From Photobacterium lipolyticum (GTDB taxonomy: Bacteria > Pseudomonadota > Gammaproteobacteria > Enterobacterales > Vibrionaceae): DNA of 64,000 nucleotides. The stretch is from the NCBI RefSeq assembly GCF_003026475.1, contig NZ_PYMC01000009.1:124001-188000 (forward strand), given 5' to 3'. Made by a program: the position numbers and the translations under genes. Under the pieces are notes generated by a model. It was given only the letters and a program-made list of their open reading frames with translations. It did no database searches and was not told the origin of the DNA. This document shows positions 1-8,814 of the stretch, in pieces (the stretch's first letter is position 1; the number at the start of each line of letters is the position of its first letter).

Positions 1-395
1 ACGCGCATGCCAATCGCATGGGCAGGGTTATGCAGTGGAGCCAGATCGCTCAGGTTCTCAATTTCCTGCACAACAGCTTCGTCAATTTTAACTGTCTTCG
101 TAAACTTCTCACCACCATGTACAACACGGTGACCGACAGCCACAATATCCTGCTTAATGCCTAGCTCTTCAAGCAGGGCTACAATACGGTTTACGGCTTG
201 CTGGTGGTGATTACCAGAATCGTCAAGTTTGTACTCCTGTTTTTCGCCGTTGATTTTCCAGCTAACGTTAGCTTCAGGAAGGCCGAAACACTCACCAAGA
301 CCACTCAGTGTTGACTCACCGCTCACAGTATCGATTAACGCAAATTTAAGTGAAGAACTACCAGAATTGATTACAAGAACTAGAGAATTGCTCAT
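1..395 (-). CDS. ackA: acetate kinase, N-terminal part (cut by window edge)
   Basis: Acetate kinase interconverts acetate plus ATP and acetyl phosphate plus ADP in the cytoplasm. Only about the first 131 residues are in the window. The protein begins MSNSLVLVINSGSSSLKFAL, the N-terminal phosphate-binding signature of the ASKHA-fold acetate kinases, and continues with VGHRVVHGGEKF and LAPLHNPAHAIG, both conserved in AckA. The ATG at 395 is the natural start because the family motif follows at once. No pta is visible beside it. Vibrionaceae commonly carry a second ackA on chromosome II, so this may be that paralogue; this is inference. Confidence 0.93.
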   Translation of the reverse strand, partial: MSNSLVLVINSGSSSLKFALIDTVSGESTLSGLGECFGLPEANVSWKINGEKQEYKLDDSGNHHQQAVNRIVALLEELGIKQDIVAVGHRVVHGGEKFTKTVKIDEAVVQEIENLSDLAPLHNPAHAIGMR

Positions 396-1017
396 GGTTA
401 TCTCATCAGAATATTAAGGGCAAAAGTAAGGACAAAATGTTTGTCCTGTTACACGTCATTTTACATCAGCAGAGGAAAATGTGTGGAGCAGCATTTTCTC
501 GGCGTTATTTATCTTTAACATATTACTCAATTTTTTTTGAAAGTCTCAACTTTTGTTTCCAAAAAATACGGTTTTTTGAAGATGCTCGGGATCAGATCAA
601 TTTACAGGTAATAAAATCGCTTTAATTCGTACATAAACCGACCTCTGGCTCAAAATTAGTTGAGTATTTTCACTTGAACACGCGGTGTCATTCAACCTGA
701 TTCCGGCTACAGACCAATTATTATCATCAAGCCCATAAGCAAAAAGCTGAACGTCAAACTTCGGCCAAATGAATGGCTGCTGACCTTCCGCTGGAAAACT
801 CGCCTTTCGGGAGTGAGTGTTTATCCCCTACTGCCAGATGGCGCTATATATGCCCCACGTCACACGTTGCTTATAAAGTCAGCAACTCTTAGTGAAATAC
901 CTCTCTCATTGAATCAAAAGCAGTGTGAACAATCAAAATCAGGCATTATAGCCACGAGTTGTAATATTTGTCCCTGTAATAGCCTGGTGACATAGTTAGC
1001 ATGGAAACAATTAAGTG
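396..1017. other. intergenic region between divergent ackA and the HD-GYP gene
   Basis: About 620 bases lie between two divergent genes and should hold both promoters. The short open frames here have no convincing ribosome binding site or family resemblance. The stretch near 515-560 is AT-rich. I see no clear operator, hairpin terminator or RNA gene. Confidence 0.4.
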
Positions 1018-2181
1018 ATGTTGGAAAAATTACCGGTTAGCAAAATTCAAATTGGAATGTTCGTTGTTGACGTTGAAGATAAAGAGCGACGGATTTCAGT
1101 TTGCAATCCGGGAGTAGTAAAGCATCAGAAGGCTCTCGAAAATCTACGCAATAAGGGGGTTGTGTGGGTTTGGATCGATCCGACTCGCTTCGTTGAGATA
1201 GGTGCTACGCCGTCGGCTTCGGGGGAAAGTCGTCCCTCGCCGAAATCAAGAAAAAGCACAGGCTTCAGCGGTAATGTGGATCAGGCGCGCCATCTAATAG
1301 ACGAATCGAAAAGTCTTCTTGAGAAAGTACTGGAAGATGTCTATCAGGGCAAAAGTGTCGATATTGAGCCTATTAAAGATCTTGCTGATGACATAGTTAA
1401 TTCAATTGTGCATAGCCCCGATGCCTTCCAATGTGTGGCTGCACTCAGAAATAAAGACTGCTACTTACTGGAACACTCGCTGAATGTCGCTTTTCTCTTG
1501 GTCAATTTTGGCCGTTTCCTCGGTTTTGAGCCGGCGGTACTGAAAGATCTTGCGGTCGGCGGAGTGCTTCATGATATTGGTAAAACTCAGGTTCAAGACG
1601 AAATATTACATAAACCTGGCAAGCTCACGGCGGAAGAGTTTGAACACATGAAGCTTCATCAGGTATTGTCACAACCGATTTTAGAACGCTTTCCCGGCCT
1701 GTCACGAGTCAGTATAGACGTCAGCCTGATGCACCATGAAAAGCTGGATGGTAGCGGGTATCCGAACGGGTTAAAAGACAAAAGCATTTCTCTGGTGGGA
1801 CGTATGAGCAGTATCGCTGATATTTACGACGCCTTAACCGCGACCCGATGTTATAAGGAAGCCATGAGCCCGGCAGCAGCTTTCAAATTGATGACGGGAT
1901 TAGTCCCGCATCACCTTGATCCCTCTTTACTTAAACAGTTTATTCGTTGTGTCGGTTTCTATCCTGTCGGATCGCTAGTTAAACTGTCTGATGGCCAAGT
2001 GGGGCTGGTCTGGAAATCAAATGATAAAGAGATGACCAAGCCTGTCGTTAAATGCTTTTATTCATTGAAATTCAATCGCTATCGCCAGGTTAAATACATC
2101 AACCTTGCTAAAAGTGAGTTATTCATTGAAGGCGGGCTAACGCCGGGAAAAATTGGTATTGATCCGACACCGTTTCGATAG
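1018..2181 (+). CDS. HD-GYP domain cyclic-di-GMP phosphodiesterase with DUF3391
   Basis: This 387-residue protein probably hydrolyses cyclic di-GMP. Residues about 1-90 look like the DUF3391 domain that often precedes HD-GYP in gamma-proteobacteria. The HD-GYP domain follows from about 150: HD at residues 184-185 (GVLHDIGKTQV), then MHHEKLDGSGYPNGL with GYP near 247-249, then the SIADIYDALT and RCYKEAMSP blocks. The key metal ligands and the GYP signature appear intact, so activity is plausible. I take the ATG at 1018; a GTG directly before it is also possible. It is a single-gene unit facing the outer-membrane protein gene, with no signal peptide or membrane segment, so it is cytoplasmic. 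Confidence 0.9.
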   Translation: MLEKLPVSKIQIGMFVVDVEDKERRISVCNPGVVKHQKALENLRNKGVVWVWIDPTRFVEIGATPSASGESRPSPKSRKSTGFSGNVDQARHLIDESKSLLEKVLEDVYQGKSVDIEPIKDLADDIVNSIVHSPDAFQCVAALRNKDCYLLEHSLNVAFLLVNFGRFLGFEPAVLKDLAVGGVLHDIGKTQVQDEILHKPGKLTAEEFEHMKLHQVLSQPILERFPGLSRVSIDVSLMHHEKLDGSGYPNGLKDKSISLVGRMSSIADIYDALTATRCYKEAMSPAAAFKLMTGLVPHHLDPSLLKQFIRCVGFYPVGSLVKLSDGQVGLVWKSNDKEMTKPVVKCFYSLKFNRYRQVKYINLAKSELFIEGGLTPGKIGIDPTPFR

Positions 2182-2208
2182 TTCTGGATCCGTCTGTCAC
2201 GGCGTGCC

Positions 2209-2232
2209 TATACCCAAGTGATTACTCAAGAT
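2209..2232 (+). repeat. half copy of a dispersed TATACCCAA...CAAGAT repeat
   Basis: TATACCCAA followed by a short variable spacer and CTCAAGAT matches one arm of the palindromic element at 4410-4467. It lies between convergent genes. Confidence 0.5.
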
Positions 2233-2237
2233 ACGAA

Positions 2238-2262
2238 ACAGGCCGCCATGGGCGACCTGTTA
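2238..2262. terminator. hairpin between convergent genes
   Basis: AACAGG-C-CGCC, loop ATG, GGCG-A-CCTGTT forms a strong stem-loop between the convergent HD-GYP and outer-membrane protein genes. There is no long T run on either side, so a terminator role is likely but not certain. Confidence 0.45.
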
Positions 2263-2292
2263 CCGTCTCTGTGTCGTAAGTAAGAGTTGGTC

Positions 2293-2934
2293 TTAAAAAT
2301 CCAGATTTACACCTGCAAACAGACCATCCGTCTTAGCATCCAAATCAGTGGTCAAGTCATCAAATCCCACTAAATCAAGCTGATGAACTCTATATCCTGC
2401 TTGTAGTTCAAGATCAAAAGCATAAAGGCCGATTGCATACTGAATACCGACTGACGCATCAATCATGTGGTTGTCGCTGTAAGCTATACCATTACCTTTT
2501 GCAAATACAAACAGCGGCGTTCCAGGAATGCCGACTTCTGCTCCTGCATACAAATGCGGTATAAATCCACTAAACTTCTCAAGTGAAACACCGATGATTT
2601 TACCATCAGAAAATTCAGTAATGCCAACACCCGCATCCAATGACACTAAGTCATTGTCAAGAAACTCATAATACAGCGTGTAATCACGCTTAGTGTAGGC
2701 ATAGTCATCGTTATCAACTTCAGACTGACCTATTTTAAAATTTGGGATAAGGGGTATAAAGTGCTCTAAAGAAGCTTCAAAAGTATAACTATAGTCATCA
2801 CCATCAACCTCAGAACCTGCAAAATTATGCGTTTGTTGCCACATATTAACTTCAACATCTGCACCTAGCATCACGTCAGCAGAAGCCATAAACGGAGCGG
2901 CAGATAAAATAGCGGCTAACATTGTTTTTTTCAC
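2293..2934 (-). CDS. TIGR04219-like outer-membrane beta-barrel protein
   Basis: The 213-residue precursor starts with a signal peptide (MKKTMLAAILSAAPFMASA, cleavage after ASA). Alternating hydrophobic and polar strands end in an aromatic residue (GLFAGVNLDF), typical of outer-membrane barrels recognised by the BAM complex. Length and pattern (an N-terminal GADVEVNMWQQ strand, later ITEFSDGKIIGVSLEKF) match the TIGR04219 family of small proteobacterial barrels, whose function is unknown. It is transcribed alone. An upstream region with possible promoter elements separates it from the next gene on the same strand. Confidence 0.75.
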   Translation of the reverse strand: MKKTMLAAILSAAPFMASADVMLGADVEVNMWQQTHNFAGSEVDGDDYSYTFEASLEHFIPLIPNFKIGQSEVDNDDYAYTKRDYTLYYEFLDNDLVSLDAGVGITEFSDGKIIGVSLEKFSGFIPHLYAGAEVGIPGTPLFVFAKGNGIAYSDNHMIDASVGIQYAIGLYAFDLELQAGYRVHQLDLVGFDDLTTDLDAKTDGLFAGVNLDF

Positions 2935-3272
2935 TGTTATTGTCCTTGATAATTTCTAAATGTAATTTGCAGTCAGGCCAGAGAAAAGTGACAAAATCAC
3001 TTTGTCACATCCATGCTCTCGCTGTCGCCATATTATCATCATTATCAATAGTAAGACTGGTCTTATCTCTGAGGCAAATAATCCTTCAAAATCCCACAGC
3101 AATGATTTATCTCGCTAGCTACTTGATAAACCAAGCTTAACTGGAACCGATTCATTTTTAAGTGATATTATTTTTTTGCTGAGGAAGAGGAATAATCATG
3201 GCCGCCAAGGCAATCATCTACATATAGAGGACGTTCACTGTGTGGGTATAGCGAACGCCTGTTCAGAGACTG
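2935..3272. other. intergenic region upstream of the outer-membrane protein gene
   Basis: This region holds the promoter of the barrel protein gene and the end of the transcript of the small gene 3273-3476. An imperfect inverted repeat (CGTTC ... CGAACG, about 3231-3258) might act as a weak terminator. No gene or repeat is evident. Confidence 0.35.
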
Positions 3273-3476
3273 CTATAAATTCATCAGGCTTTCCAGCATG
3301 TTTTCTTGACTCTTAAACCTGAACTCCATCTCCTTAGATCGATTCCGGACTACAATTGAGCCCCTAAAAAAAGTCTCGTCCTCAAGAATTTTATCAAGAA
3401 ACCCAATGGCGGCATCTGCTGAATAAAAATGCGCCGGAATATTATCAGACAAAATAGTACAACGTAAAAGATCCAT
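3273..3476 (-). CDS. small hypothetical protein (67 aa)
   Basis: I do not recognise this 67-residue protein. It is preceded by GGAGAGAAAG a few bases before the ATG at 3476, a good ribosome binding site, so I chose that start over an in-frame ATG four codons earlier. It is soluble and mixed charge (DKILEDETFFRGSIVVRNRSKEMEFRFKSQENMLESL), with no membrane segment and no metal-binding cysteines. The charged, regular sequence looks like a real folded domain. It stands alone, with a gap of about 170 bases to catB. Confidence 0.5.
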   Translation of the reverse strand: MDLLRCTILSDNIPAHFYSADAAIGFLDKILEDETFFRGSIVVRNRSKEMEFRFKSQENMLESLMNL

Positions 3477-3644
3477 CTTTCTCTCCATAGAATTTGATAA
3501 TCAAGGCTAAAATACCCCCAATGCAATCGATTACATTGATGTGGATCAAACGGCCTCTTTCATCAGTAAGAGAACGTTGCCAGACAATTCTGCGACAGCA
3601 TCTTGATGCTGATTTGGTTATATACCAAGAGGTCTTTTTTATTG

Positions 3645-4301
3645 TTAAAATTGCCGGTAGCGTTCAAACAATCCTTCAATATCAGAACTGCACATTAAAT
3701 CCATATTATCCTGCAGCTTCTCCAGCGGCCAAGACCACCATTTCATATCAAGCAACATCGCGATTTGCTGCTCAGTAAAACGTTTCTTAACTGCCTTTCC
3801 CGGGTTTCCAACCACAACGGTATAAGGTTCGACGTCTTTGGTGACGACCGCACGGGCACCAATTACGGCACCATCACCAATGGTGACGCCCGGCATAATG
3901 ACGCATTCACTGCCAACCCAGACATCATTACCGACAATAGTATCACCAGCGCGTTCAAAGCCGGATTTAACCTTTTCGCCAAACACTTCATAGTCAAAAG
4001 GAAAGGAGGATATCCAATCGTGCCGGTGACCCTGGTTACCCGCCAGCATAAATATAGCGCCGGAGGCGATTGAGCAATACTTGCCTATGATCAATTTATC
4101 GACTTCGCCAAAGACTCCTGATTCCCATATCTTCTGGCTCGAGGCATCACCCAGCAGATAATGTACACACTGATCTTCAAAATGTTTCTCGTGGTAAAAA
4201 CCGGAATAGTAGGTGTAATCACCCACCTGGATATTCGGGTTGGTAATATGGTTTTTTACTTCATATCCGCCAAGCCAGGTCGGAAAAATTGATGATGACA
4301 T
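3645..4301 (-). CDS. catB: CatB-type chloramphenicol/xenobiotic acetyltransferase
   Basis: This 218-residue protein belongs to the hexapeptide-repeat acyltransferases (left-handed beta helix) that move acetyl from acetyl-CoA to hydroxyls of chloramphenicol or streptogramin-type compounds. Features seen: the N-terminal NPNIQVGDYTYYSGFY block, IIGKYCSIASGAIFMLAGNQGHRHDWISSFPF with the family histidine region, hexapeptide repeats (TIVGNDVWVGSECVIMPGVT, IGDGAVIGARAVVTKDVEPY) and the C-terminal WWSWPLEKL motif. AAGGGA before the ATG supports the start. Chromosomal CatB/Vat relatives are common in Vibrionaceae and need not give clinical resistance. There is no integron attC site beside it, so it is not an obvious cassette. 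Confidence 0.9.
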   Translation of the reverse strand: MSSSIFPTWLGGYEVKNHITNPNIQVGDYTYYSGFYHEKHFEDQCVHYLLGDASSQKIWESGVFGEVDKLIIGKYCSIASGAIFMLAGNQGHRHDWISSFPFDYEVFGEKVKSGFERAGDTIVGNDVWVGSECVIMPGVTIGDGAVIGARAVVTKDVEPYTVVVGNPGKAVKKRFTEQQIAMLLDMKWWSWPLEKLQDNMDLMCSSDIEGLFERYRQF

Positions 4302-4616
4302 AATTATCCCTTTTTAATTATGTAACACTTTCAAGTCAGATCTGAACGTCAATGATCTACAGAGCGAGCCTATAATACTGCGTGTTTATTGTGCTTTTTC
4401 CCAAAAGTATATACCCAAACCAGTTCAAGATGCATGAATCCGAGCATCTTGAGGTTACTTGGGGATAGGCAAGCGACTGGCTCGGTCTCTCATTTCTCCA
4501 CACTGCCTCGTCCATTAAGCCGATTAAGCTAACAAATACACAATGCGCATATTGTAGAAACACGCGTGCTGTATTAACCGTATATAAGAACGTAATACAA
4601 CTTGGGATCCTCCGCG
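4302..4616. other. intergenic region between divergent catB and the HAD gene
   Basis: It contains the palindromic repeat at 4410-4467 and the promoters of both flanking genes. The short open frame spanning the repeat is not a credible gene. Confidence 0.4.
4410..4467. repeat. complete copy of a dispersed palindromic (REP-like) element
   Basis: TATACCCAA, spacer, TCAAGATGC, a 10-base loop, GCATCTTGA, spacer, TTGGGGATA: a nearly perfect 58-base inverted repeat. Single arms occur at 2209, 22837, 39362 and 47750, always between genes. It resembles a small REP/MITE-like element. Confidence 0.65.
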
Positions 4617-5273
4617 ATGGACAGAGAGTGTAATATCCGGTGTGTCATTTTTGATTGCGATGGCACTTTGGTTGACAGTGAAAAGCTGTGTAATCAGGCA
4701 TTGGTCACTGTTTTTGCCCGTTTTGGTGTCACTCTCAGTCTTGATGACTGCTTACGTCATTTTCAGGGTGGCAAAATGGCTGATATTCTGGCTGATACCT
4801 GCGAAAGAGTCGGCTTATTGATTTCAATTGATATTCTCGAACCCCTTTACCGCCAGGAGTGTGAACGTTTATTTAAGCAAGGTTTGAATCCGGTTCAGGG
4901 AGTACCTGAGCTGCTCGAAATGCTGGCCGCTAATGATTATGAAATGTGCATCGCTTCTAATGCCCCAGTCAGCAAAATTGAGCATACCCTTCGCCTGACC
5001 GGCCTGTTACCCTATTTTGAAGGCAAACTATTCAGTGCATTCGAAGCCAACAGCTGGAAACCGGAACCCGATATTCTGCACTTTGCTGCCATGAATATGG
5101 GAGTACCACTCAAACAATGTGCCTTTGTTGATGACACAGTGAAAGGTGTGCAGGCTGGTATCAACGCCGAGATCTGCACATTTCATTTTCTTACCACACC
5201 GGAGTCAGTACGGGTTGATCATCCTAATGTCACTACGCTCACCCGAATGCCTCAGTTACTTGAGTATATTTAG
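4617..5273 (+). CDS. HAD-family phosphatase (YieH/beta-phosphoglucomutase-like)
   Basis: This soluble 218-residue protein is a HAD-superfamily hydrolase with an alpha-helical cap. Motif I is VIFDCDGTLVDSE, with the nucleophile and acid Asp pair. Motif II is MCIASNAPVSKIE (Ser). The Lys of motif III lies in NSWKPEPDI, and motif IV is CAFVDDTVKGVQAG. The cap (residues about 20-85) and the SWKPEPD pattern resemble YieH, a 6-phosphogluconate phosphatase, but substrate cannot be read from sequence. The ATG at 4617 gives a start just before the motif; an in-frame TTG at 4602 is less likely. It converges with the Sel1 gene, eight bases apart. Confidence 0.8.
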   Translation: MDRECNIRCVIFDCDGTLVDSEKLCNQALVTVFARFGVTLSLDDCLRHFQGGKMADILADTCERVGLLISIDILEPLYRQECERLFKQGLNPVQGVPELLEMLAANDYEMCIASNAPVSKIEHTLRLTGLLPYFEGKLFSAFEANSWKPEPDILHFAAMNMGVPLKQCAFVDDTVKGVQAGINAEICTFHFLTTPESVRVDHPNVTTLTRMPQLLEYI

Positions 5274-5280
5274 GATCTGT

Positions 5281-6549
5281 TTATGACTTATCTGACTTAG
5301 CCTCAGTTTCAGCGATCAATGTATCCCATGATGTAACCCAGCTCTGCTGCTGGTATTGCTGCGTGGCTGTTGCATTGTTATCAGCCACACTACTTATCTC
5401 AACCTCTGACTTACAAGTGCTACCCTCTTGGTCTGATTGCTCAGTTAAAGGGATTTCTGCAGAATAACCATCCGTCGGTACGGTATTGGCGGGTTCCTCA
5501 CCCACGGTACTCTCTTCGTCAAGCAGTGCGTCCAATTGCTCATCGGAGGGATAATAACCACTGCGGCCATACATATTATCCAACAAATGGATGACCAGAT
5601 GTTTAGCCACTGGTTTATCCTGCAATATTTTATAGACAGACTTTGCCACGCTCTGGACACTCATAATCGACTCAATACCGATGGCTTGCGCCACACGGTC
5701 ACGATCCTTTTTTGCTTCTTTATTACCGGAAGCATAGGCAATAGAAAACCAGACATAAGCAACCGCAGCATCATTTACATCAGAGCCAACATGCATTTTA
5801 GCGGCTAAATATTGCGCTTCTGTATTACCTTGCTCAGCAGCACGCTCCAACCAGTAGATGGCACACTGCTTATCTTTCTTAACGGCAACCCCAGTCTGGT
5901 AGCAATAAGCTGTTTTCATAAAACCTGCGACATCATTATTTCTTGCTGCCCTTAAACGCCAGCAAAACGCGTGATGCGGATTTTTTTCAGGGTTCGGATC
6001 TGCAACAAACCAATCCCCCAAAAAAAGCTGCGCCGGGATATACTCCATTTCCGCCGCTGCGGTCATATTTTCGATCCCGGCATCAAAGTCAACATCAACA
6101 CCATGGCCTTGAAGTAAACAGTGACCAAGGTTGAACAGCGCTTCTGGCTCTTTTTGCTTAGATCTGACCACGGCATCCCAATACTGAGATTTCGCTTCAC
6201 CCTGTGGATCATCAACATCCTGACGACACAGGCGAGCTAACGCATGCTGGCCGATTTCATTACCTAAATCTGCGGCTTTCTGATACCAGTTAACCGCCTC
6301 ACGTATGTTCGTCAGCTCATACTCCTTTGCTAAAGATAACTGACTTGGAATATGGCCGGTTTGTCCTTTAAAAATCTTCTCTTCGCGCTCAGATATTTTC
6401 GCTTTTTCCAGCACGAGCCTATATTTTCTATCTTTCAAAGCCTGCAGTCTTGCTGCTTCCTGCTGTTTTTTTGACACAATAAAATATCGTATCACTAACC
6501 AAATCAGTGGGATCCCAAGCAGGCCTAACCCCATCACAATGTCTGACAT
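5281..6549 (-). CDS. membrane-anchored Sel1-repeat (SLR/TPR-like) protein
   Basis: This protein has about 422 residues. One N-terminal membrane helix (VMGLGLLGIPLIWLVIRYFIV) is followed by a charged coiled-coil-like stretch (QQEAARLQALKDRKYRLVLEKAK). Several Sel1-like repeats then run to about residue 290 (for example EAVNWYQKAADLGNEIGQHALARL and CAIYWLERAAEQGNTEAQYLAAKMH). The C-terminal tail is acidic and low in complexity. Sel1 repeats mediate protein-protein contacts; no enzymatic function can be given. I chose the ATG at 6549 (MSDIVMGLG), with GGGGCG before it; an upstream ATG at 6597 would add 16 residues. Confidence 0.75.
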   Translation of the reverse strand: MSDIVMGLGLLGIPLIWLVIRYFIVSKKQQEAARLQALKDRKYRLVLEKAKISEREEKIFKGQTGHIPSQLSLAKEYELTNIREAVNWYQKAADLGNEIGQHALARLCRQDVDDPQGEAKSQYWDAVVRSKQKEPEALFNLGHCLLQGHGVDVDFDAGIENMTAAAEMEYIPAQLFLGDWFVADPNPEKNPHHAFCWRLRAARNNDVAGFMKTAYCYQTGVAVKKDKQCAIYWLERAAEQGNTEAQYLAAKMHVGSDVNDAAVAYVWFSIAYASGNKEAKKDRDRVAQAIGIESIMSVQSVAKSVYKILQDKPVAKHLVIHLLDNMYGRSGYYPSDEQLDALLDEESTVGEEPANTVPTDGYSAEIPLTEQSDQEGSTCKSEVEISSVADNNATATQQYQQQSWVTSWDTLIAETEAKSDKS

Positions 6550-6814
6550 AACGCCCCAGGCAAACAGAATTACTCCATCTCTATAACGGCCGAACACGGA
6601 ACTTCTATAGCCATTAAATTTCAGATAAAGCGCTTTTGATAAAAACCCCTATTAAAATATAGTAATAGAGATACTGTGATATAAAACACGCTAATTATTA
6701 CCTGCACTTAAAATGGAGGTAAAGATAACGAATTCAGTCATCAAGAGTACTGAACTTATTTTAAAATAGACCGCTGATTGTTAAGTGAACACCTCAACAA
6801 CGTCGATCTTAAGC

Positions 6815-7504
6815 TTACTCGCTGGTAAGCATTTCATCGCCGACAACTTTCCCATCTTTAATATTAATAATGCGTTTTGTACGACGGGCCAGGGCGTTAT
6901 CGTGGGTAACAATAATCAAAGTGCATCCTTCCTGATGTAATTCATTGAATAACGCTTCAATCTCGGCTCCCGATTTTGAATCCAACGCGCCAGTCGGCTC
7001 GTCGGCCAGGATGATTTGTGGGTCATTCACTAAAGCGCGAGCAATCGCAACACGCTGCTTTTGGCCACCAGAAAGCTGGTTAGGTTTATGATTCATCCGT
7101 TCGCCTAACCCCACGCGTTTTAACAATTCTGCCGCTTTGGCCCGGCGGATTTTGGCACTCACACCAGAGTACACCAAGGGTAAAGCAACATTTTCGAGTG
7201 CCGTAGCATATTCCAATAAGTTGAAACTCTGAAACACGAAGCCAATCTTGTTGTTACGAATTGCCGCGAGTTCATTACGGCTCAGGGCTGAGACGTCACT
7301 ATCATCTAATTGATAATGACCTGACGACGGTTTATCTAAACAACCTAATACGTTCATAAGTGTCGACTTTCCTGAACCCGAAGGTCCAAGAATCGATAAA
7401 AACTCGCCTTTGTTAATGGTAAGGCTAATACCATCTAGCGCGTAAACATCGTCATCACCACTTTTGTAGTGCTTACTGATGCCTTCAAGTTGAACAAGGG
7501 ACAT
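6815..7504 (-). CDS. ABC transporter ATP-binding protein (MacB/LolD-type)
   Basis: Cytoplasmic ATPase of the efflux operon, about 229 residues. It has Walker [10 protein letters not shown], the Q-loop [12 protein letters not shown], the ABC signature LSGGQKQR, Walker [17 protein letters not shown] and the H-loop VTHD, all intact. The sequence resembles the LolD/MacB branch that powers FtsX-like permeases acting on periplasmic substrates. The ATG at 7504 is preceded by GAGGAAG. It is the last gene of a five-gene operon, 28 bases after the second permease. Canonical MacB carries this domain fused to its membrane part; here they are separate genes. Confidence 0.93.
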   Translation of the reverse strand: MSLVQLEGISKHYKSGDDDVYALDGISLTINKGEFLSILGPSGSGKSTLMNVLGCLDKPSSGHYQLDDSDVSALSRNELAAIRNNKIGFVFQSFNLLEYATALENVALPLVYSGVSAKIRRAKAAELLKRVGLGERMNHKPNQLSGGQKQRVAIARALVNDPQIILADEPTGALDSKSGAEIEALFNELHQEGCTLIIVTHDNALARRTKRIINIKDGKVVGDEMLTSE

Positions 7505-7532
7505 GATCTTCCTCGGATAAATTTCTGAACAG

Positions 7533-8813
7533 CTATTCACTTTGCAGTGCTTCTAATGGCGTAATGCTTGCTGCACGGCGAACAGGAAACCATGCCGCGG
7601 CAATACCGACGATACTCAGTGCCAGTATGACGAGGCTGACAATGGTGAGCGACAGCTCTGGGGTTGGCTTGCCTAAATAGTCATAGAACCCACTCCCCTG
7701 AATAGGAATGTGTCGCAGCAGTTGAACGAGGCCATATGTTAAGCCCAGTCCTATAAGGCCACCAATAAAGACCGTGATGAACGCCTGGATCAGATAGTGT
7801 AATTTGATGTCACGGGGTTTGGCTCCAACGGCCATTCTGACGCCGATATCGCGCGTCGCACGTTTGACCGTGGCGTACATGACATTGGCGATACCAATAC
7901 CGGCAACGGCCAGGGTGACAAAACCAATAATGCCCAGAAAACTCTGCAATCCAATGAGGAATTGACGCATGGTTTTTTGCCTTAACAGCATGTCTTGCAT
8001 CTGGAGCAGTTGTTCATCTTGCATGCTGCCTCCATATTTTCTCGCGATCACTTGCTCCGCAGTATTGGCGATTGTCTCACGATCAAGTCCGTCGACAGGC
8101 TTGATATGAATAGCCCCAATCGATGCATTAACATTGAAACGTTGCCAGGTTGTAAAGGGGACAAATAGGGCGTAATCAATGGGGATTCCATCTTCAATGT
8201 TGGAAGTGTTCGCGTTCAACACACCGATGACGGTGAATTTTTCGTCACCCACATTTACCTGTTTGCCAATCGGGGATGATTCTAATTCAGGCATGTTGTC
8301 CCAATCAAAGTCATCGCTATCGTTGAACAAACTGACTGCGGCACTGTGACCAATCACGATGACTTTTCGTTGTTCTTTCATATCTAAAGGATTAAACCAC
8401 CGCCCGCCAGCCGCAACAGCTAATCCTGTTAGATCTTTGTATTGAGGATAGACCGCCAGAGGTTGTTGCCAGGTACCATTATCTTCATTTCGTACAGAGG
8501 CATCCCATGTTGCACTGGGCTCGGCTTGCTCAACTGCCGGTAAAGCCCGTAATACATCGGCATCCTCGGATTTGAGCTTTAGCTGCTTGCCTTTCGAGAA
8601 ATTTCCGTAGTCTTGGGTGGCGTATCCGCCCGTTAACATAATGAGATTACCATTACCGTTACTGGTGGTACGAATAAGCCCTTGCCGCAAGCCTTCACCA
8701 ATGGCGAGCATAGAAGCAATAGATACCGTTGCCCAGACAATCGCCAATATTGTCAGACCAAGGCGCAATTTTTCAGCGGCCATTTCTTGTAGAATTTGTC
8801 GGAGTGGAAACAT
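7533..8813 (-). CDS. MacB/FtsX-family ABC permease (second of two)
   Basis: This 426-residue inner-membrane permease has one N-terminal helix (LGLTILAIVWATVSIASMLAIG). A large periplasmic MacB_PCD-type domain (about residues 45-265) follows, then three C-terminal helices (GFVTLAVAGIGIANVMYATV, FITVFIGGLIGLGLTYGLV, SLVILALSIVGIAAAWFPV). VKRATRDIGVRMAVGAKP is the cytoplasmic coupling motif of FtsX permeases. It starts one base after the first permease gene ends, so the two are translationally linked and probably form a heterodimer driven by the ATPase at 6815-7504. Confidence 0.92.
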   Translation of the reverse strand: MFPLRQILQEMAAEKLRLGLTILAIVWATVSIASMLAIGEGLRQGLIRTTSNGNGNLIMLTGGYATQDYGNFSKGKQLKLKSEDADVLRALPAVEQAEPSATWDASVRNEDNGTWQQPLAVYPQYKDLTGLAVAAGGRWFNPLDMKEQRKVIVIGHSAAVSLFNDSDDFDWDNMPELESSPIGKQVNVGDEKFTVIGVLNANTSNIEDGIPIDYALFVPFTTWQRFNVNASIGAIHIKPVDGLDRETIANTAEQVIARKYGGSMQDEQLLQMQDMLLRQKTMRQFLIGLQSFLGIIGFVTLAVAGIGIANVMYATVKRATRDIGVRMAVGAKPRDIKLHYLIQAFITVFIGGLIGLGLTYGLVQLLRHIPIQGSGFYDYLGKPTPELSLTIVSLVILALSIVGIAAAWFPVRRAASITPLEALQSE

Positions 8814-8814
8814 G

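Noticed and set aside
437..625. Open frame of 62 codons upstream of the HD-GYP gene
   Set aside because: No ribosome binding site, no recognisable domain and AT-rich low-complexity sequence; better explained as promoter region.
4357..4563. Open frame of 68 codons on the minus strand
   Set aside because: It runs through the palindromic repeat at 4410-4467 and lacks a start signal.
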